Source: UBA1309 sp047605645
GTDB lineage: Bacteria > Bacteroidota > Bacteroidia > Bacteroidales > Dysgonomonadaceae
DNA: 64,000 nucleotides
Assembly (NCBI GenBank): GCA_047605645.1
Contig: JASGFJ010000024.1
Coordinates: 15,520 to 79,519, forward strand
Direction: 5' to 3'
The translations under genes and the position numbers were made by a program. The notes beneath the pieces were generated by a model that saw only the letters and a list, made by a program, of their open reading frames with translations, was not told the origin of the DNA and searched no databases. Shown piece by piece: positions 37,430 to 45,342 of the stretch. Numbering within the stretch: position 1 is the first letter of the stretch; each line of letters begins with the position of its first letter.

Positions 37430-38395
37430 ATGAAGAGGATTCTCATTGTTGGAAGCACGGGGCAGATTGGCTCCGAGCTAAGTATAAAACTACGTTCGAT
37501 ATATGGAACGGACAATGTGATAGGTGGTTATTACAAACCGCCGTTTCCCGATGGATTCTTTGATTGGGGACCAAGTGTGGAGATTGATGCAACGAACATA
37601 AATCAGCTTGCCGAAGCCGTGCAAAAATATAAAATTGACACCATCTACAATCTGGCGGCTATCTTATCGGCGACTGCGGAAAAATACCCCAAATTGGGCT
37701 GGGATGTTGGCGTTGGCAGCTTGATGAATTGTTTGGATGTGGCACGGGAATTCAATTGTGCTGTTTTTACTCCCAGTTCCATTGGTGCCTTTGGTCCTGA
37801 TACACCCAAAGATCTGACTCCTCAGGATACGATTCAAAGACCTAAGACGGTGTACGGTATTACCAAGGTGATGGGTGAATTATTAAGTGATTACTATCAC
37901 AACCGATGGGGAGTTGACACGCGTTCTGTTCGTTTTCCGGGTATTATATCCAACCTGACACATCCCGGAGGTGGCACGACCGATTATGCGGTAGAGATAT
38001 ACTACAATGCGGTGCGTGGCGAAAAATTTGTTTGTCCTGTCAAAGCGGGTACATTTATGGATATGATGTATATGCCTGATGCCCTCAATGCTGCTGTTCA
38101 TATCATGGAAGCAAATCCGGACAGGCTAATTCACCGGAATTCATTCAATATTGCTTCCATGAGCTTCGACCCTGAAATGATTTATGCGGCGATAAGGGAG
38201 TATTATCCCGATTTTCAGATGGAATACGAAGTAGATCCGTTGAAACAGGCTATCGCTGATTCCTGGCCCAACTCTCTTGATGATACCTGTGCTCGTGAAG
38301 AATGGGATTGGCAACCAGAGTATGATTTGCCCCGAATGACACAGGATATGCTTTCGGTTCTTAAAAAGAGACTTCCTGAGTCGGTATTAAAATAA
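37430..38395 (+). CDS. NAD-dependent L-threonine 3-dehydrogenase, short-chain (epimerase-like) type
   Basis: The 321-residue extended short-chain dehydrogenase has an N-terminal Rossmann motif GSTGQIGSEL (Gly8, Gly11, Gly14) and the catalytic Tyr142-x3-Lys146 (YGITK). FTPSSIGAFGP supplies the Ser region, and RFPGIISN and FMDMMYMPDAL are typical of the UDP-galactose-epimerase-like threonine dehydrogenases. It oxidises L-threonine to 2-amino-3-oxobutyrate, the substrate of the Kbl enzyme encoded 3 bases upstream. Gene order and spacing strongly support co-transcription. A hairpin terminator lies about 54 bases downstream. Confidence 0.92.
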   Translation: MKRILIVGSTGQIGSELSIKLRSIYGTDNVIGGYYKPPFPDGFFDWGPSVEIDATNINQLAEAVQKYKIDTIYNLAAILSATAEKYPKLGWDVGVGSLMNCLDVAREFNCAVFTPSSIGAFGPDTPKDLTPQDTIQRPKTVYGITKVMGELLSDYYHNRWGVDTRSVRFPGIISNLTHPGGGTTDYAVEIYYNAVRGEKFVCPVKAGTFMDMMYMPDALNAAVHIMEANPDRLIHRNSFNIASMSFDPEMIYAAIREYYPDFQMEYEVDPLKQAIADSWPNSLDDTCAREEWDWQPEYDLPRMTQDMLSVLKKRLPESVLK

Positions 38396-38448
38396 AACCG
38401 GAGGATTTTTTTCCGGCTATTTGTTTTCATTTTTTTTTATTGCCTTAG

Positions 38449-38477
38449 CCACGCTGTTTTGTTTGAAAGCAGCGTGG
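38449..38477 (+). terminator. Terminator hairpin after the threonine-catabolic pair
   Basis: An 8-bp stem (CCACGCTG, CAGCGTGG) with a 13-base loop is followed by TTTGTTTTCTGTTT and preceded by a run of T residues. It is modest in stability but well placed. Confidence 0.6.
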
Positions 38478-38532
38478 TTTGTTTTCTGTTTGACAAGTTA
38501 ACGTATCAGTCGTATTCGTTGATTATAAATAG

Positions 38533-38793
38533 ATGCAAAAAATGGATACATCAGTTGTAGATTCAATTGCTGGATTCATTGAAGGAGTGTGTTGTTGTAA
38601 TCAATTGCGTATATTATTGTTTGATATCGCTTGTTCGGATTTGTACTTTATAGAGAGCTTGGAATTTGTGAAGCAGAATATTCATGATAGAGTCGATAGG
38701 GATGGATTAAGAATTCTTACTCGTTTTTTTGTGAGAAAAGGAAATCGCTTGAAAAGAAAACGTTATTACTCTATAAATGGGGAGGATGTTTAA
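38533..38793 (+). CDS. Hypothetical protein of 86 residues
   Basis: I do not recognise this protein. The frame starts at ATG 38533 (a second ATG is at 38542) and contains a CCC cluster (VCCCNQLRILLFDIACSD) and a basic C-terminal stretch (KGNRLKRKRYYS). There is no signal peptide or clear membrane segment. It follows a terminator and precedes a 675-base stretch without genes. It could be a small accessory gene or a chance frame in AT-rich DNA. Confidence 0.35.
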   Translation: MQKMDTSVVDSIAGFIEGVCCCNQLRILLFDIACSDLYFIESLEFVKQNIHDRVDRDGLRILTRFFVRKGNRLKRKRYYSINGEDV

Positions 38794-39468
38794 CCATCTC
38801 ATTGGGGAGTGATGCTATAATGAACTATTGATATTCAATTAGTAATAAAAAATAAAAATAACTTTTGTTGTCTTTATATTAAAAAAATAGAGTTATATTT
38901 GTAATCAACTTTTTATGCTAAAATAAAAGAGAACATAATTCGAAAGATTCACAAACTTAGTAATTAATTTTCAATCTATACTTAAAAAAATATCTGCGGA
39001 AAAATACTTTATCTGTCTATGAAAGATGGATTTCCCTAATTAGAATTACGATTTGAAACGATTGAGTCCGAGTTTGTTCGGGAGATTTGTGTAAAGCTTG
39101 TAGAATACTTTGCTATTGTTTAGCTCTGGGTTTTCTCTGATAATAGATTGTCTCGAAAAATTATTTTGATTTTTGAGAATAGCATCCACTGGTTAATGAT
39201 GAAATTAGAGCTATTCCTGACTCTGAATTTCGATTGTTAAACTCGTGATTTTTCTGGAATAGAGTATGACTGGTGCGATGAATTCATTTGATAATCAGAA
39301 AATAAGGGACGCGAAATTCATATATGTTGCTTGTTTATATGTGATAATAAACTATGCTTGATGTTTCAATTAAAAACTAAAATAAAAATGTTTCAGTATT
39401 TTCAATTAGACTGATTCTTTTCATATTTCACAAACAAAACAATTTATAAACATTAAAATGTTATTCAA
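38794..39468. other. AT-rich 675-base stretch without a recognisable gene
   Basis: Both strands are broken by frequent stops and no decayed protein family can be read. It contains one TATATTTG candidate promoter at 38894-38901. If that promoter serves the 39469 gene, the leader would exceed 500 bases. No hairpin strong enough for a terminator was seen. Confidence 0.5.
38894..38901 (+). promoter_or_regulatory. Candidate -7 box in the AT-rich stretch
   Basis: TATATTTG matches TAnnTTTG exactly, with TTTG at 38864-38867. The 26-base gap between the elements is longer than the usual spacing of about 19-21. What it drives is unclear. Confidence 0.3.
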
Positions 39469-39750
39469 ATGGCAATTAGAAATTCTTACAATTACCAGAA
39501 AGAGTTATTGTCAAGGCTGATGGAGCAGTTAGAACAATACCGTGGCAATCTAAATTCTATTACTAAAAACTACAAAGCCGTATTAGATGATTTTCATGAA
39601 AACAATGGATTAATGGACGAGATTTACCAAGAATACTTTGAAAACTTTCTATCTCCGACAATGGAGGCTATTGATGCTGTAGCTACCCGTATGGAACATG
39701 AGGATGTTGCATTCATTCAAAAAGAAATAGATTTTCTTTCAAGTCGTTAA
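39469..39750 (+). CDS. Small helical protein of 93 residues, unknown function
   Basis: I do not recognise a named family. The protein appears all-helical: two long amphipathic helices (about 5-43 and 50-92) are joined at DFHENNGLMDE, giving a predicted helical hairpin rich in Glu, Gln and Leu. It has no signal peptide. Its shape and length resemble WXG100-type hairpins, but the turn is NGL rather than WxG, so this is only a structural analogy. It lies 17 bases before the HU-like membrane protein gene and is probably co-transcribed with it, suggesting a shared role. Confidence 0.7.
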   Translation: MAIRNSYNYQKELLSRLMEQLEQYRGNLNSITKNYKAVLDDFHENNGLMDEIYQEYFENFLSPTMEAIDAVATRMEHEDVAFIQKEIDFLSSR

Positions 39751-39767
39751 TATTCAATGCCTTTATT

Positions 39768-40706
39768 ATGGCCGATCAGCAAGATGTAATTACTGGTATG
39801 CAAGGCTTGGGGGATGCTGAGAAGCGGCATTTATCTCAAGAAGAGATCTCCTTGTTACTTGCAACATTACCTCAGGTTTTATATAAACTATTGAAGGATA
39901 ATGGGATTGTGTATGTTAATGGTTATGGCGTCTTCACTAGAAGATGCGGACGAAGTGACGGGAAAGTATATGATAACTTTCGTTGGGAAACCATAAATAA
40001 AGAAACCGATAACGAGGCAAATGAGCTTATTCTTTGTCTTGAGGCTCAAACAGGCATTGATGCGGTTTTAGTGGCGGAATTTCTTCGGGGATTTTTTAAA
40101 ACGGTGAATTCTAGCCTCTTGGGCGGAGACTCGGTAACGCTGGATGGAATAGGGGTTTTTAGGCCCTGTGTGAGCGGGAGCTCCTGCAGAATATTATTTT
40201 TGCCGGATTTTTCTCAAAATACAACTAACGTTGATAATTCTGTTCCCTCTAAAGAAATTCTGGATAGTCCGATATCGGAACAAACTCAATTGGAAATAGA
40301 CGAAAATCGAGATATAGAACCCGATGGGGTGGAGGAAAAAGAAGTTATAGAAAAAGAAACTGCTTCGATTTCTCATGCTCCGGAAGCTGAAACAACAATG
40401 GATTCCCAAAAAGATTCATTACCTCGTCCTCCTGAAAAAGAGGAAAAGAAAGCCGAAGTTTCTCCGGTTTCCAACGTTGTAAAATCAGATGGTGTGCGTT
40501 CGAGGCAATATGTTGTTGAGGATGAGGTTGAAGACCCCTATTATTCTCCTCAGCCACCTCGTTTGTCTGTATTCAGAAGGTTCGAATTAGTGGATATTCT
40601 TTTGTTTGTAGCGATAATAGCCGGCATCATATTCGTTTGTTATCTTTGTTTTCTGCGTTATTGCGATGGAGAGTCTATAAATCATGCGAATCAGTATTTA
40701 AACTAA
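39768..40706 (+). CDS. Tandem HU-like (CCDC81-type) protein with a C-terminal membrane anchor
   Basis: The 312-residue protein has two HU/IHF-like halves. The first (about 18-55: LLATLPQVLYKLLKDNGIVYVNGYGVFTRR) ends in a glycine beta-turn, and the second (about 98-140: VLVAEFLRGFFKTVNSSLLGGDSVTLDGIGVFRP) repeats the pattern. This matches the paired CCDC81-type bacterial HU domains of Bacteroidetes. A Glu/Lys/Pro-rich linker (about 150-270) leads to one membrane segment (about 276-297) and a 15-residue tail. Related proteins usually carry a SPOR domain after the membrane segment; here it is missing. With no signal peptide, the HU part should be cytoplasmic and the anchor in the inner membrane. 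Role unknown. Confidence 0.75.
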   Translation: MADQQDVITGMQGLGDAEKRHLSQEEISLLLATLPQVLYKLLKDNGIVYVNGYGVFTRRCGRSDGKVYDNFRWETINKETDNEANELILCLEAQTGIDAVLVAEFLRGFFKTVNSSLLGGDSVTLDGIGVFRPCVSGSSCRILFLPDFSQNTTNVDNSVPSKEILDSPISEQTQLEIDENRDIEPDGVEEKEVIEKETASISHAPEAETTMDSQKDSLPRPPEKEEKKAEVSPVSNVVKSDGVRSRQYVVEDEVEDPYYSPQPPRLSVFRRFELVDILLFVAIIAGIIFVCYLCFLRYCDGESINHANQYLN

Positions 40707-41000
40707 CGAATGAATGCAATAGTAAATTTTTTGCATAGCATGTGTCAATAGCTCAGATGTAGATTGGATCTTTTTCTGTGCTTTTACTTTGTATTTGCTT
40801 TTTCTGTCAGTAGGAAAAGCATTTAGCAACTTGCTTTATTCAAGGTAACTCCTTGAATAATAATTCTCTATGCCTTTCTCTTATCCTTTATGGCTTAGCT
40901 TTTTTTTGAATAGCTTTGGCGGGAGTACGCATTTATTCAACGTACCAAAAATGTTTCTCTTTCGGGCAAAGTTCTTTTTCTCTATTTCAAGTTCAGATTG

Positions 41001-41030
41001 AAGGAGAAAAGGATATGTTCTCCTTTTTTT
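41001..41030 (+). terminator. Terminator upstream of panB
   Basis: AAGGAGAA (41001-41008) pairs perfectly with TTCTCCTT (41018-41025) around a 9-base loop and is followed by five more T residues. It would stop transcription from the HU-like operon just before the panB promoter. Confidence 0.7.
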
Positions 41031-41031
41031 G

Positions 41032-41039
41032 TACTTTTG
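41032..41039 (+). promoter_or_regulatory. Candidate -7 box for panB
   Basis: TACTTTTG followed by CA matches the Bacteroidetes TAnnTTTG element. It lies 43 bases before the panB ATG and directly after a terminator, which supports its role. The -33 element is poor. Confidence 0.5.
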
Positions 41040-41082
41040 CATGTCCATTTGAATGGAGAAATTCTTCTAAAAAAGAAACAAA

Positions 41083-41901
41083 ATGTCAACATATACTGAA
41101 AACTTAAAAAAAATTACGGCATTCCACTTGTTGGAAATGAAGAAGCAGGGTGAAAAAATCTCCATGCTTACAGCTTATGATTATACCATGGCCGGCTTAA
41201 TTGACGGAGCCGGTACGGATGTGATTTTGGTAGGAGATTCGGCTTCCAATGTGATGGCCGGAAATGCAACGACTTTGCCGATTACGCTGGAGCAGATGAT
41301 TTATCATGGACGTTCGGTTGCAAGAGCGGTGAAGCGTGCCATGGTCGTTGTTGATATGCCGTTTGGAACCGTCTCGGGAAATCCCATGAAATCACTGGAT
41401 AATGCTGTGCGGATGATGCAGGAGACAGGCGTAGATGCTTTGAAGATTGAAGGAGGAGAAGAGGTTCTTGAAGATATAAAAAAAATTATTGGTGCGGGCA
41501 TTCCGGTGATGGGACATCTGGGGCTGATGCCTCAGTCGATTAATAAATATGGAGGCTATGGCCTGAGAGCAAAGAGTAACTCTGAAGCAGAGAAGCTGTC
41601 AAATGATGCACAATTGCTCGAAAAAGCAGGATGTTTTGCTGTCGTGCTGGAAAAGATTCCCGCTCAGCTGGCTCAGCGTGTTTCCGGAGAACTGTCGATT
41701 CCTGTTATCGGGATTGGTGCCGGTGGGCAGGTGGATGGACAAGTGCTGGTCGGACAAGACATGTTGGGCATGAATAAAGGATTTGCTCCGAAGTTTCTCC
41801 GTCGTTATGCCGATTTACATCAGGTGATTACCGATGCTGTCGGAAATTATATTCGGGATGTGAAATCATGTGATTTCCCGAATATGGATGAAAGTTATTA
41901 A
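41083..41901 (+). CDS. panB: 3-methyl-2-oxobutanoate hydroxymethyltransferase
   Basis: The 272-residue protein is full length for PanB. It has SMLTAYDYTMAGLIDGAG, VGDSASNVMAGN (metal-binding Asp), VVVDMPFGT, ALKIEGG, the catalytic-region PVMGHLGLMPQ, and VIGIGAGGQVDGQVLVGQDMLG. It transfers a hydroxymethyl group from methylene-tetrahydrofolate to 2-oxoisovalerate, the first committed step of pantothenate synthesis. A terminator and a promoter-like box directly upstream suggest it starts a transcript, with topB possibly following it after 46 bases. No panC or panD is nearby. Confidence 0.97.
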   Translation: MSTYTENLKKITAFHLLEMKKQGEKISMLTAYDYTMAGLIDGAGTDVILVGDSASNVMAGNATTLPITLEQMIYHGRSVARAVKRAMVVVDMPFGTVSGNPMKSLDNAVRMMQETGVDALKIEGGEEVLEDIKKIIGAGIPVMGHLGLMPQSINKYGGYGLRAKSNSEAEKLSNDAQLLEKAGCFAVVLEKIPAQLAQRVSGELSIPVIGIGAGGQVDGQVLVGQDMLGMNKGFAPKFLRRYADLHQVITDAVGNYIRDVKSCDFPNMDESY

Positions 41902-41947
41902 GTTGCTCTCTAAATAAAAACAAGTTCAAAAAAATAGTCCAGAATAG

Positions 41948-44017
41948 ATGAAAGTTTGTATTGCCGAAAAACCAAGTGTCGCACGTGAAATAGCCAATGT
42001 GTTGGGAGCAAATACCCGCAGAGAAGGATACATCGAGGGCAATGGATACCAGGTGACATGGACTTTCGGACATTTATGTACACTGAAGGAACCTCACGAA
42101 TATTATTCGCACTGGAAAAGCTGGCGGCTGGATGTACTACCGATGATTCCTCCGAAATTTGGTATCAAACTCATCGATAATGACGGCATTCAGAAACAGT
42201 TTCATGTGATTGAATCTTTGCTCAAAGATGCGGAAGAAGTGATCAATTGCGGTGATGCCGGGCAGGAGGGAGAACTCATTCAACGTTGGGTGATGCAGAA
42301 AGCCGGGTGTCGGTGTCCGGTGAAGCGTTTATGGATCTCTTCCCTGACGGAGGATGCCATCCGCGAAGGGTTTCAAAAATTAAAAACTCAGGACGATTTT
42401 CGGAGCCTTTACGAAGCCGGTTTGGCTCGTGCCATCGGTGACTGGTTGTTGGGAATGAATGCCACCCGCCTGTATACTATAAAATACGGGCAGAATCGAT
42501 CCGTTCTTTCCATTGGACGGGTGCAGACTCCAACGCTGGCATTGATCGTAAATCGCCAGCTTGAAATAGAAAACTTTACACCGGAACCTTATTGGGAGTT
42601 GAAAACGGTTTACCGCAATACAACTTTTTCAGCCACAAAAGGGAGATTTACCACCGAAGAAGAGGGGCAGGATTTTCTCCGTACGATTCAAGGCTCGCTC
42701 TTTGAAGTGACGGATGTCACGACAAAAAAAGGAGACGAGCTTCCGCCTCGTCTTTTCGACCTGACTTCGTTACAGGTAGAATGTAACAAAAAATTTTCGC
42801 TCTCGGCAGAAGATACACTTCGTACCATTCAATCGCTCTATGAAAAAAAACTAACCACCTATCCGCGTGTGGATACTACTTTCCTGAGTGATGATATCTA
42901 TCCTAAAGTTCCGAATATTCTTCGGGGATTAGCCGGATATGAACCCTTGGTGACACCCATTCTGGACTCGAAAAAGATACTTAAATCGAAGAAAGTCTTT
43001 GATAACAGCAAAGTGACCGATCACCATGCCATCATTCCCACCGGTGTTCGCGCCAATAATGTCACTGACATCGAACGGAAAGTATATGATTTGGTAACTC
43101 GTCGTTTTATTGCTGCATTTTATCCGAATTGTAAAATATCTACGACGACGATTCTGGGAGAAGCAGCCAAAATTGAGTTCAAGGTGTCGGGTAAACAAAT
43201 TCTTGAACCCGGATGGCGTGTCGTGTTTGACACCCGCACAAATCAGGTAGAAGAGGAGGAGTCGGATAAAGATGAAGAGGGTATTTTGCCCGATTTTGTG
43301 AAAGGGGAATCGGGACCGCACGAACCTTCCTTGTCGGAGAAATGGACGCAACCTCCTAAATATTATACCGAAGCGACATTGCTTCGGGCGATGGAAACAG
43401 CCGGGAAACTGGTGGATGATGAAGAGCTACGCGATGCTCTGAAGGAGAACGGAATCGGTCGTCCGTCAACACGGGCGAATATTATCGAGACCCTTTTTAA
43501 GAGAAATTACATCCGAAAGGAACGAAAATCGTTGTATGCGACGCAGACAGGTGTTCAGCTTATTCAAACAATCCAATACGACCTGATTAAATCGGCGGAA
43601 CTAACGGGTATCTGGGAACGTAAACTGCGGCTGATCGAGAGCAAGCAATATGATACAACGCAGTTTCTCAACGAGCTGAAAATGATGGTGGCCGATATTG
43701 TGATGCGGGTGAAACAGGAATGGGGTAAATCCATTGCTATTGAAGCTTCGAAAGAAGAGAAAAAGGAATCCGATAAGAAGCCGGCTAAAGAAAAAGAGGC
43801 GAAGCCACGCAAAAAGCGAGAAAAGAAGGAAGCACAGCCGAAACCTGAAAAACCGGAGGAAACAAGCTCACCGGAAGTAACAAAAGAGGCAACAACTGCA
43901 ATTCCGGAAGTCTGCCCGCTTTGTGGTAAAGGACGTGTTATAAAAGGAAAAACGGCTTATGGCTGTTCGGAATGGAAGTCGGGCTGTACATTCCGCTTGC
44001 CTTTTCAGCCCGAATAG
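41948..44017 (+). CDS. topB: DNA topoisomerase III
   Basis: The 689-residue type IA topoisomerase begins with the Toprim motif MKVCIAEKPSVAREIA. It then has INCGDAGQEGELIQRW (acidic metal site), SIGRVQTPTLALIV, and the active-site Tyr305 in TTYPRVDTTFLSDD. GIGRPSTRANIIETL and a Lys/Glu-rich linker (about 595-650) follow. The C-terminus is a four-cysteine zinc ribbon (CPLCGKGRV, CSEWKSGC). It relaxes and decatenates DNA through a 5'-phosphotyrosyl intermediate. The length and zinc ribbon are typical of the TopB forms found on both chromosomes and mobile elements; here the neighbours are housekeeping genes. Confidence 0.95.
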   Translation: MKVCIAEKPSVAREIANVLGANTRREGYIEGNGYQVTWTFGHLCTLKEPHEYYSHWKSWRLDVLPMIPPKFGIKLIDNDGIQKQFHVIESLLKDAEEVINCGDAGQEGELIQRWVMQKAGCRCPVKRLWISSLTEDAIREGFQKLKTQDDFRSLYEAGLARAIGDWLLGMNATRLYTIKYGQNRSVLSIGRVQTPTLALIVNRQLEIENFTPEPYWELKTVYRNTTFSATKGRFTTEEEGQDFLRTIQGSLFEVTDVTTKKGDELPPRLFDLTSLQVECNKKFSLSAEDTLRTIQSLYEKKLTTYPRVDTTFLSDDIYPKVPNILRGLAGYEPLVTPILDSKKILKSKKVFDNSKVTDHHAIIPTGVRANNVTDIERKVYDLVTRRFIAAFYPNCKISTTTILGEAAKIEFKVSGKQILEPGWRVVFDTRTNQVEEEESDKDEEGILPDFVKGESGPHEPSLSEKWTQPPKYYTEATLLRAMETAGKLVDDEELRDALKENGIGRPSTRANIIETLFKRNYIRKERKSLYATQTGVQLIQTIQYDLIKSAELTGIWERKLRLIESKQYDTTQFLNELKMMVADIVMRVKQEWGKSIAIEASKEEKKESDKKPAKEKEAKPRKKREKKEAQPKPEKPEETSSPEVTKEATTAIPEVCPLCGKGRVIKGKTAYGCSEWKSGCTFRLPFQPE

Positions 44018-44136
44018 AGGCCGGAGGAAGTTACTATTGATAGGAGTCTGTTATTTTCGCTGTCTGCCAAAATGTCAAAGCGGAGGATGTGGTTTGATAT
44101 TTGTATATTTAAAATACAAAATTAATGAGGAAGAAT

Positions 44137-44460
44137 ATGTTGAAAGACAAAATTGAAATATTGGGAGATAAGGATGAAAATCAGAGTGTAGAAGATTTTT
44201 ATGCCAAGTTTCGTGAAAAATTATTGGAAGCTCAGACCTTTCCATCCAATTATATTTACAAGTTTATCGTTCCGGCTGATCAAGCTAAAATCGCCTTGAT
44301 TCATGCTGTTTTCGAAAATGCAAAGGTTAGTTTTGCTTCCCGTGACAGTAAAACCGGAAAATATACCAGCCTGACTATTATTCTGGCCGCCAAAAGTGCG
44401 GACGAAATAATTGAATACTACAAAGAAGTTGCGACCATTCCGGGAGTTGTCATGCTTTAA
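44137..44460 (+). CDS. DUF493-family small protein
   Basis: The ATG at 44137 (MLKDKIEILGDKDE) is preferred over one four codons upstream. The roughly 107-residue protein matches the YbeD/DUF493 ferredoxin-like fold: FREKLLEAQTFPSNYIYKFIVPAD, then VSFASRDSKTGKYTSLTIILAAKSADEIIEYYKEVATIPGVVML. Family members are small cytoplasmic proteins of unknown, probably regulatory, role. A terminator hairpin begins 29 bases after the stop. Confidence 0.85.
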   Translation: MLKDKIEILGDKDENQSVEDFYAKFREKLLEAQTFPSNYIYKFIVPADQAKIALIHAVFENAKVSFASRDSKTGKYTSLTIILAAKSADEIIEYYKEVATIPGVVML

Positions 44461-44488
44461 GGAAAGGGCGTTGGTTTGTTATAAAAAG

Positions 44489-44513
44489 AGGCTGTTCTAT
44501 CTAAGAACAGCCT
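44489..44513. terminator. Terminator between convergent genes
   Basis: A perfect 10-bp stem (AGGCTGTTCT, AGAACAGCCT) encloses a 5-base loop, with A residues before it and TTGTTATTTTG after it. It probably serves the DUF493 gene and may help stop the minus-strand L,D-transpeptidase unit. Confidence 0.75.
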
Positions 44514-44586
44514 TTGTTATTTTGTTTTGGTTTCTCACCATCCTGCAGTAACCGGAAATTTAGAGTGTTTCCGTTTCCTTGTATCG

Positions 44587-45291
44587 TTATCCCATATTTT
44601 TCATGAGCTTGATAATGTGGCTATTTGCCAGATAATCCTGTTGCTGTGCATAGATAAACAAGATGGAACCACCCTTGATTGTGTCTATAATAGGTTTTGC
44701 GAACATTCTCGGGAGAGCAGGACATCCGTAACTCCTTCCCAGTCGGCCTGTCGACCGGATAATGCTTTCGCTGCAATAGTCTGCTCCATGGATGACAATA
44801 GCTCTCGCTTTTGCTAAATTGTTGATTCCTTCTTCCAGGCCATCCAGCACCAATGAATAACCGTTACTTCCTATATAAGTATTCTCTGTACGGAAAAAGC
44901 CCAACGAACTTTTGTGAGAACCGTCCTGGTTGGAAAATGAAGTAGCATATTTTTCTCCGCTGTTTCTTCCGTGGGCGACATACGTTTGGTATAGAATTTT
45001 GTGGAACTTCATATCCAGAACATAGAATCTTTTTTCTGTCGAAGGACGGGTATAATCCACCAGGGTTAAAAATGGTGAATTTTTGATATTTAACTTTTTA
45101 TAGCCCTCATAAGCATATTCGAAAGCCTGAAAACTGACTTTCCCTTCGAGTTGCATCTCTTGATACAGAGAGTCGCACTCCGATACTTCGGAACTTGTCT
45201 TTTTTTCCTTTATCGGTGTGTTTTCCCTGTCAACAGGAATATTCAGGCTTGTTAATAAAGCCACAGCTAAACAGATTAATACCTTTTGCAT
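44587..45291 (-). CDS. Murein L,D-transpeptidase catalytic-domain protein (YkuD_2 type)
   Basis: The start at 45291 (MQKVLICLAVALLTSLNIPV) gives a signal peptide; the open frame extends 17 codons further upstream. The roughly 234-residue protein matches the YkuD_2 family: FLTLVDYTRPSTEKRFYVLD, YVAHGRNSG, AIVIHGADY with His168, and GRSYGCPALP with the catalytic Cys190. L,D-transpeptidases make 3-3 crosslinks or attach proteins to peptidoglycan in the periplasm. A second L,D-transpeptidase of a different subfamily lies 51 bases upstream on the same strand, probably in one operon. Confidence 0.88.
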   Translation of the reverse strand: MQKVLICLAVALLTSLNIPVDRENTPIKEKKTSSEVSECDSLYQEMQLEGKVSFQAFEYAYEGYKKLNIKNSPFLTLVDYTRPSTEKRFYVLDMKFHKILYQTYVAHGRNSGEKYATSFSNQDGSHKSSLGFFRTENTYIGSNGYSLVLDGLEEGINNLAKARAIVIHGADYCSESIIRSTGRLGRSYGCPALPRMFAKPIIDTIKGGSILFIYAQQQDYLANSHIIKLMKNMG

Positions 45292-45342
45292 ACGAAAAAC
45301 GAAATTCAATTCCCAAATGTATTTAAATTTCCGGAAATACAT

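Larger units (their letters stand above)
40707..41082. other. 376-base spacer before panB
   Basis: It contains the terminator at 41001-41030 and the panB -7 box at 41032-41039. The first 290 bases show no convincing gene; a short frame beginning at 40916 runs over the terminator and into panB and is rejected. Confidence 0.6.

Noticed and set aside
40916..41107. 63-codon plus-strand frame before panB
   Set aside because: It runs through a terminator and a promoter-like box and overlaps the panB start.
41948..44017. topB as a marker of an integrative element
   Set aside because: TopB-like proteins occur on conjugative elements, but no relaxase, tra genes, integrase or att-like repeats are present, and the neighbours are housekeeping genes.
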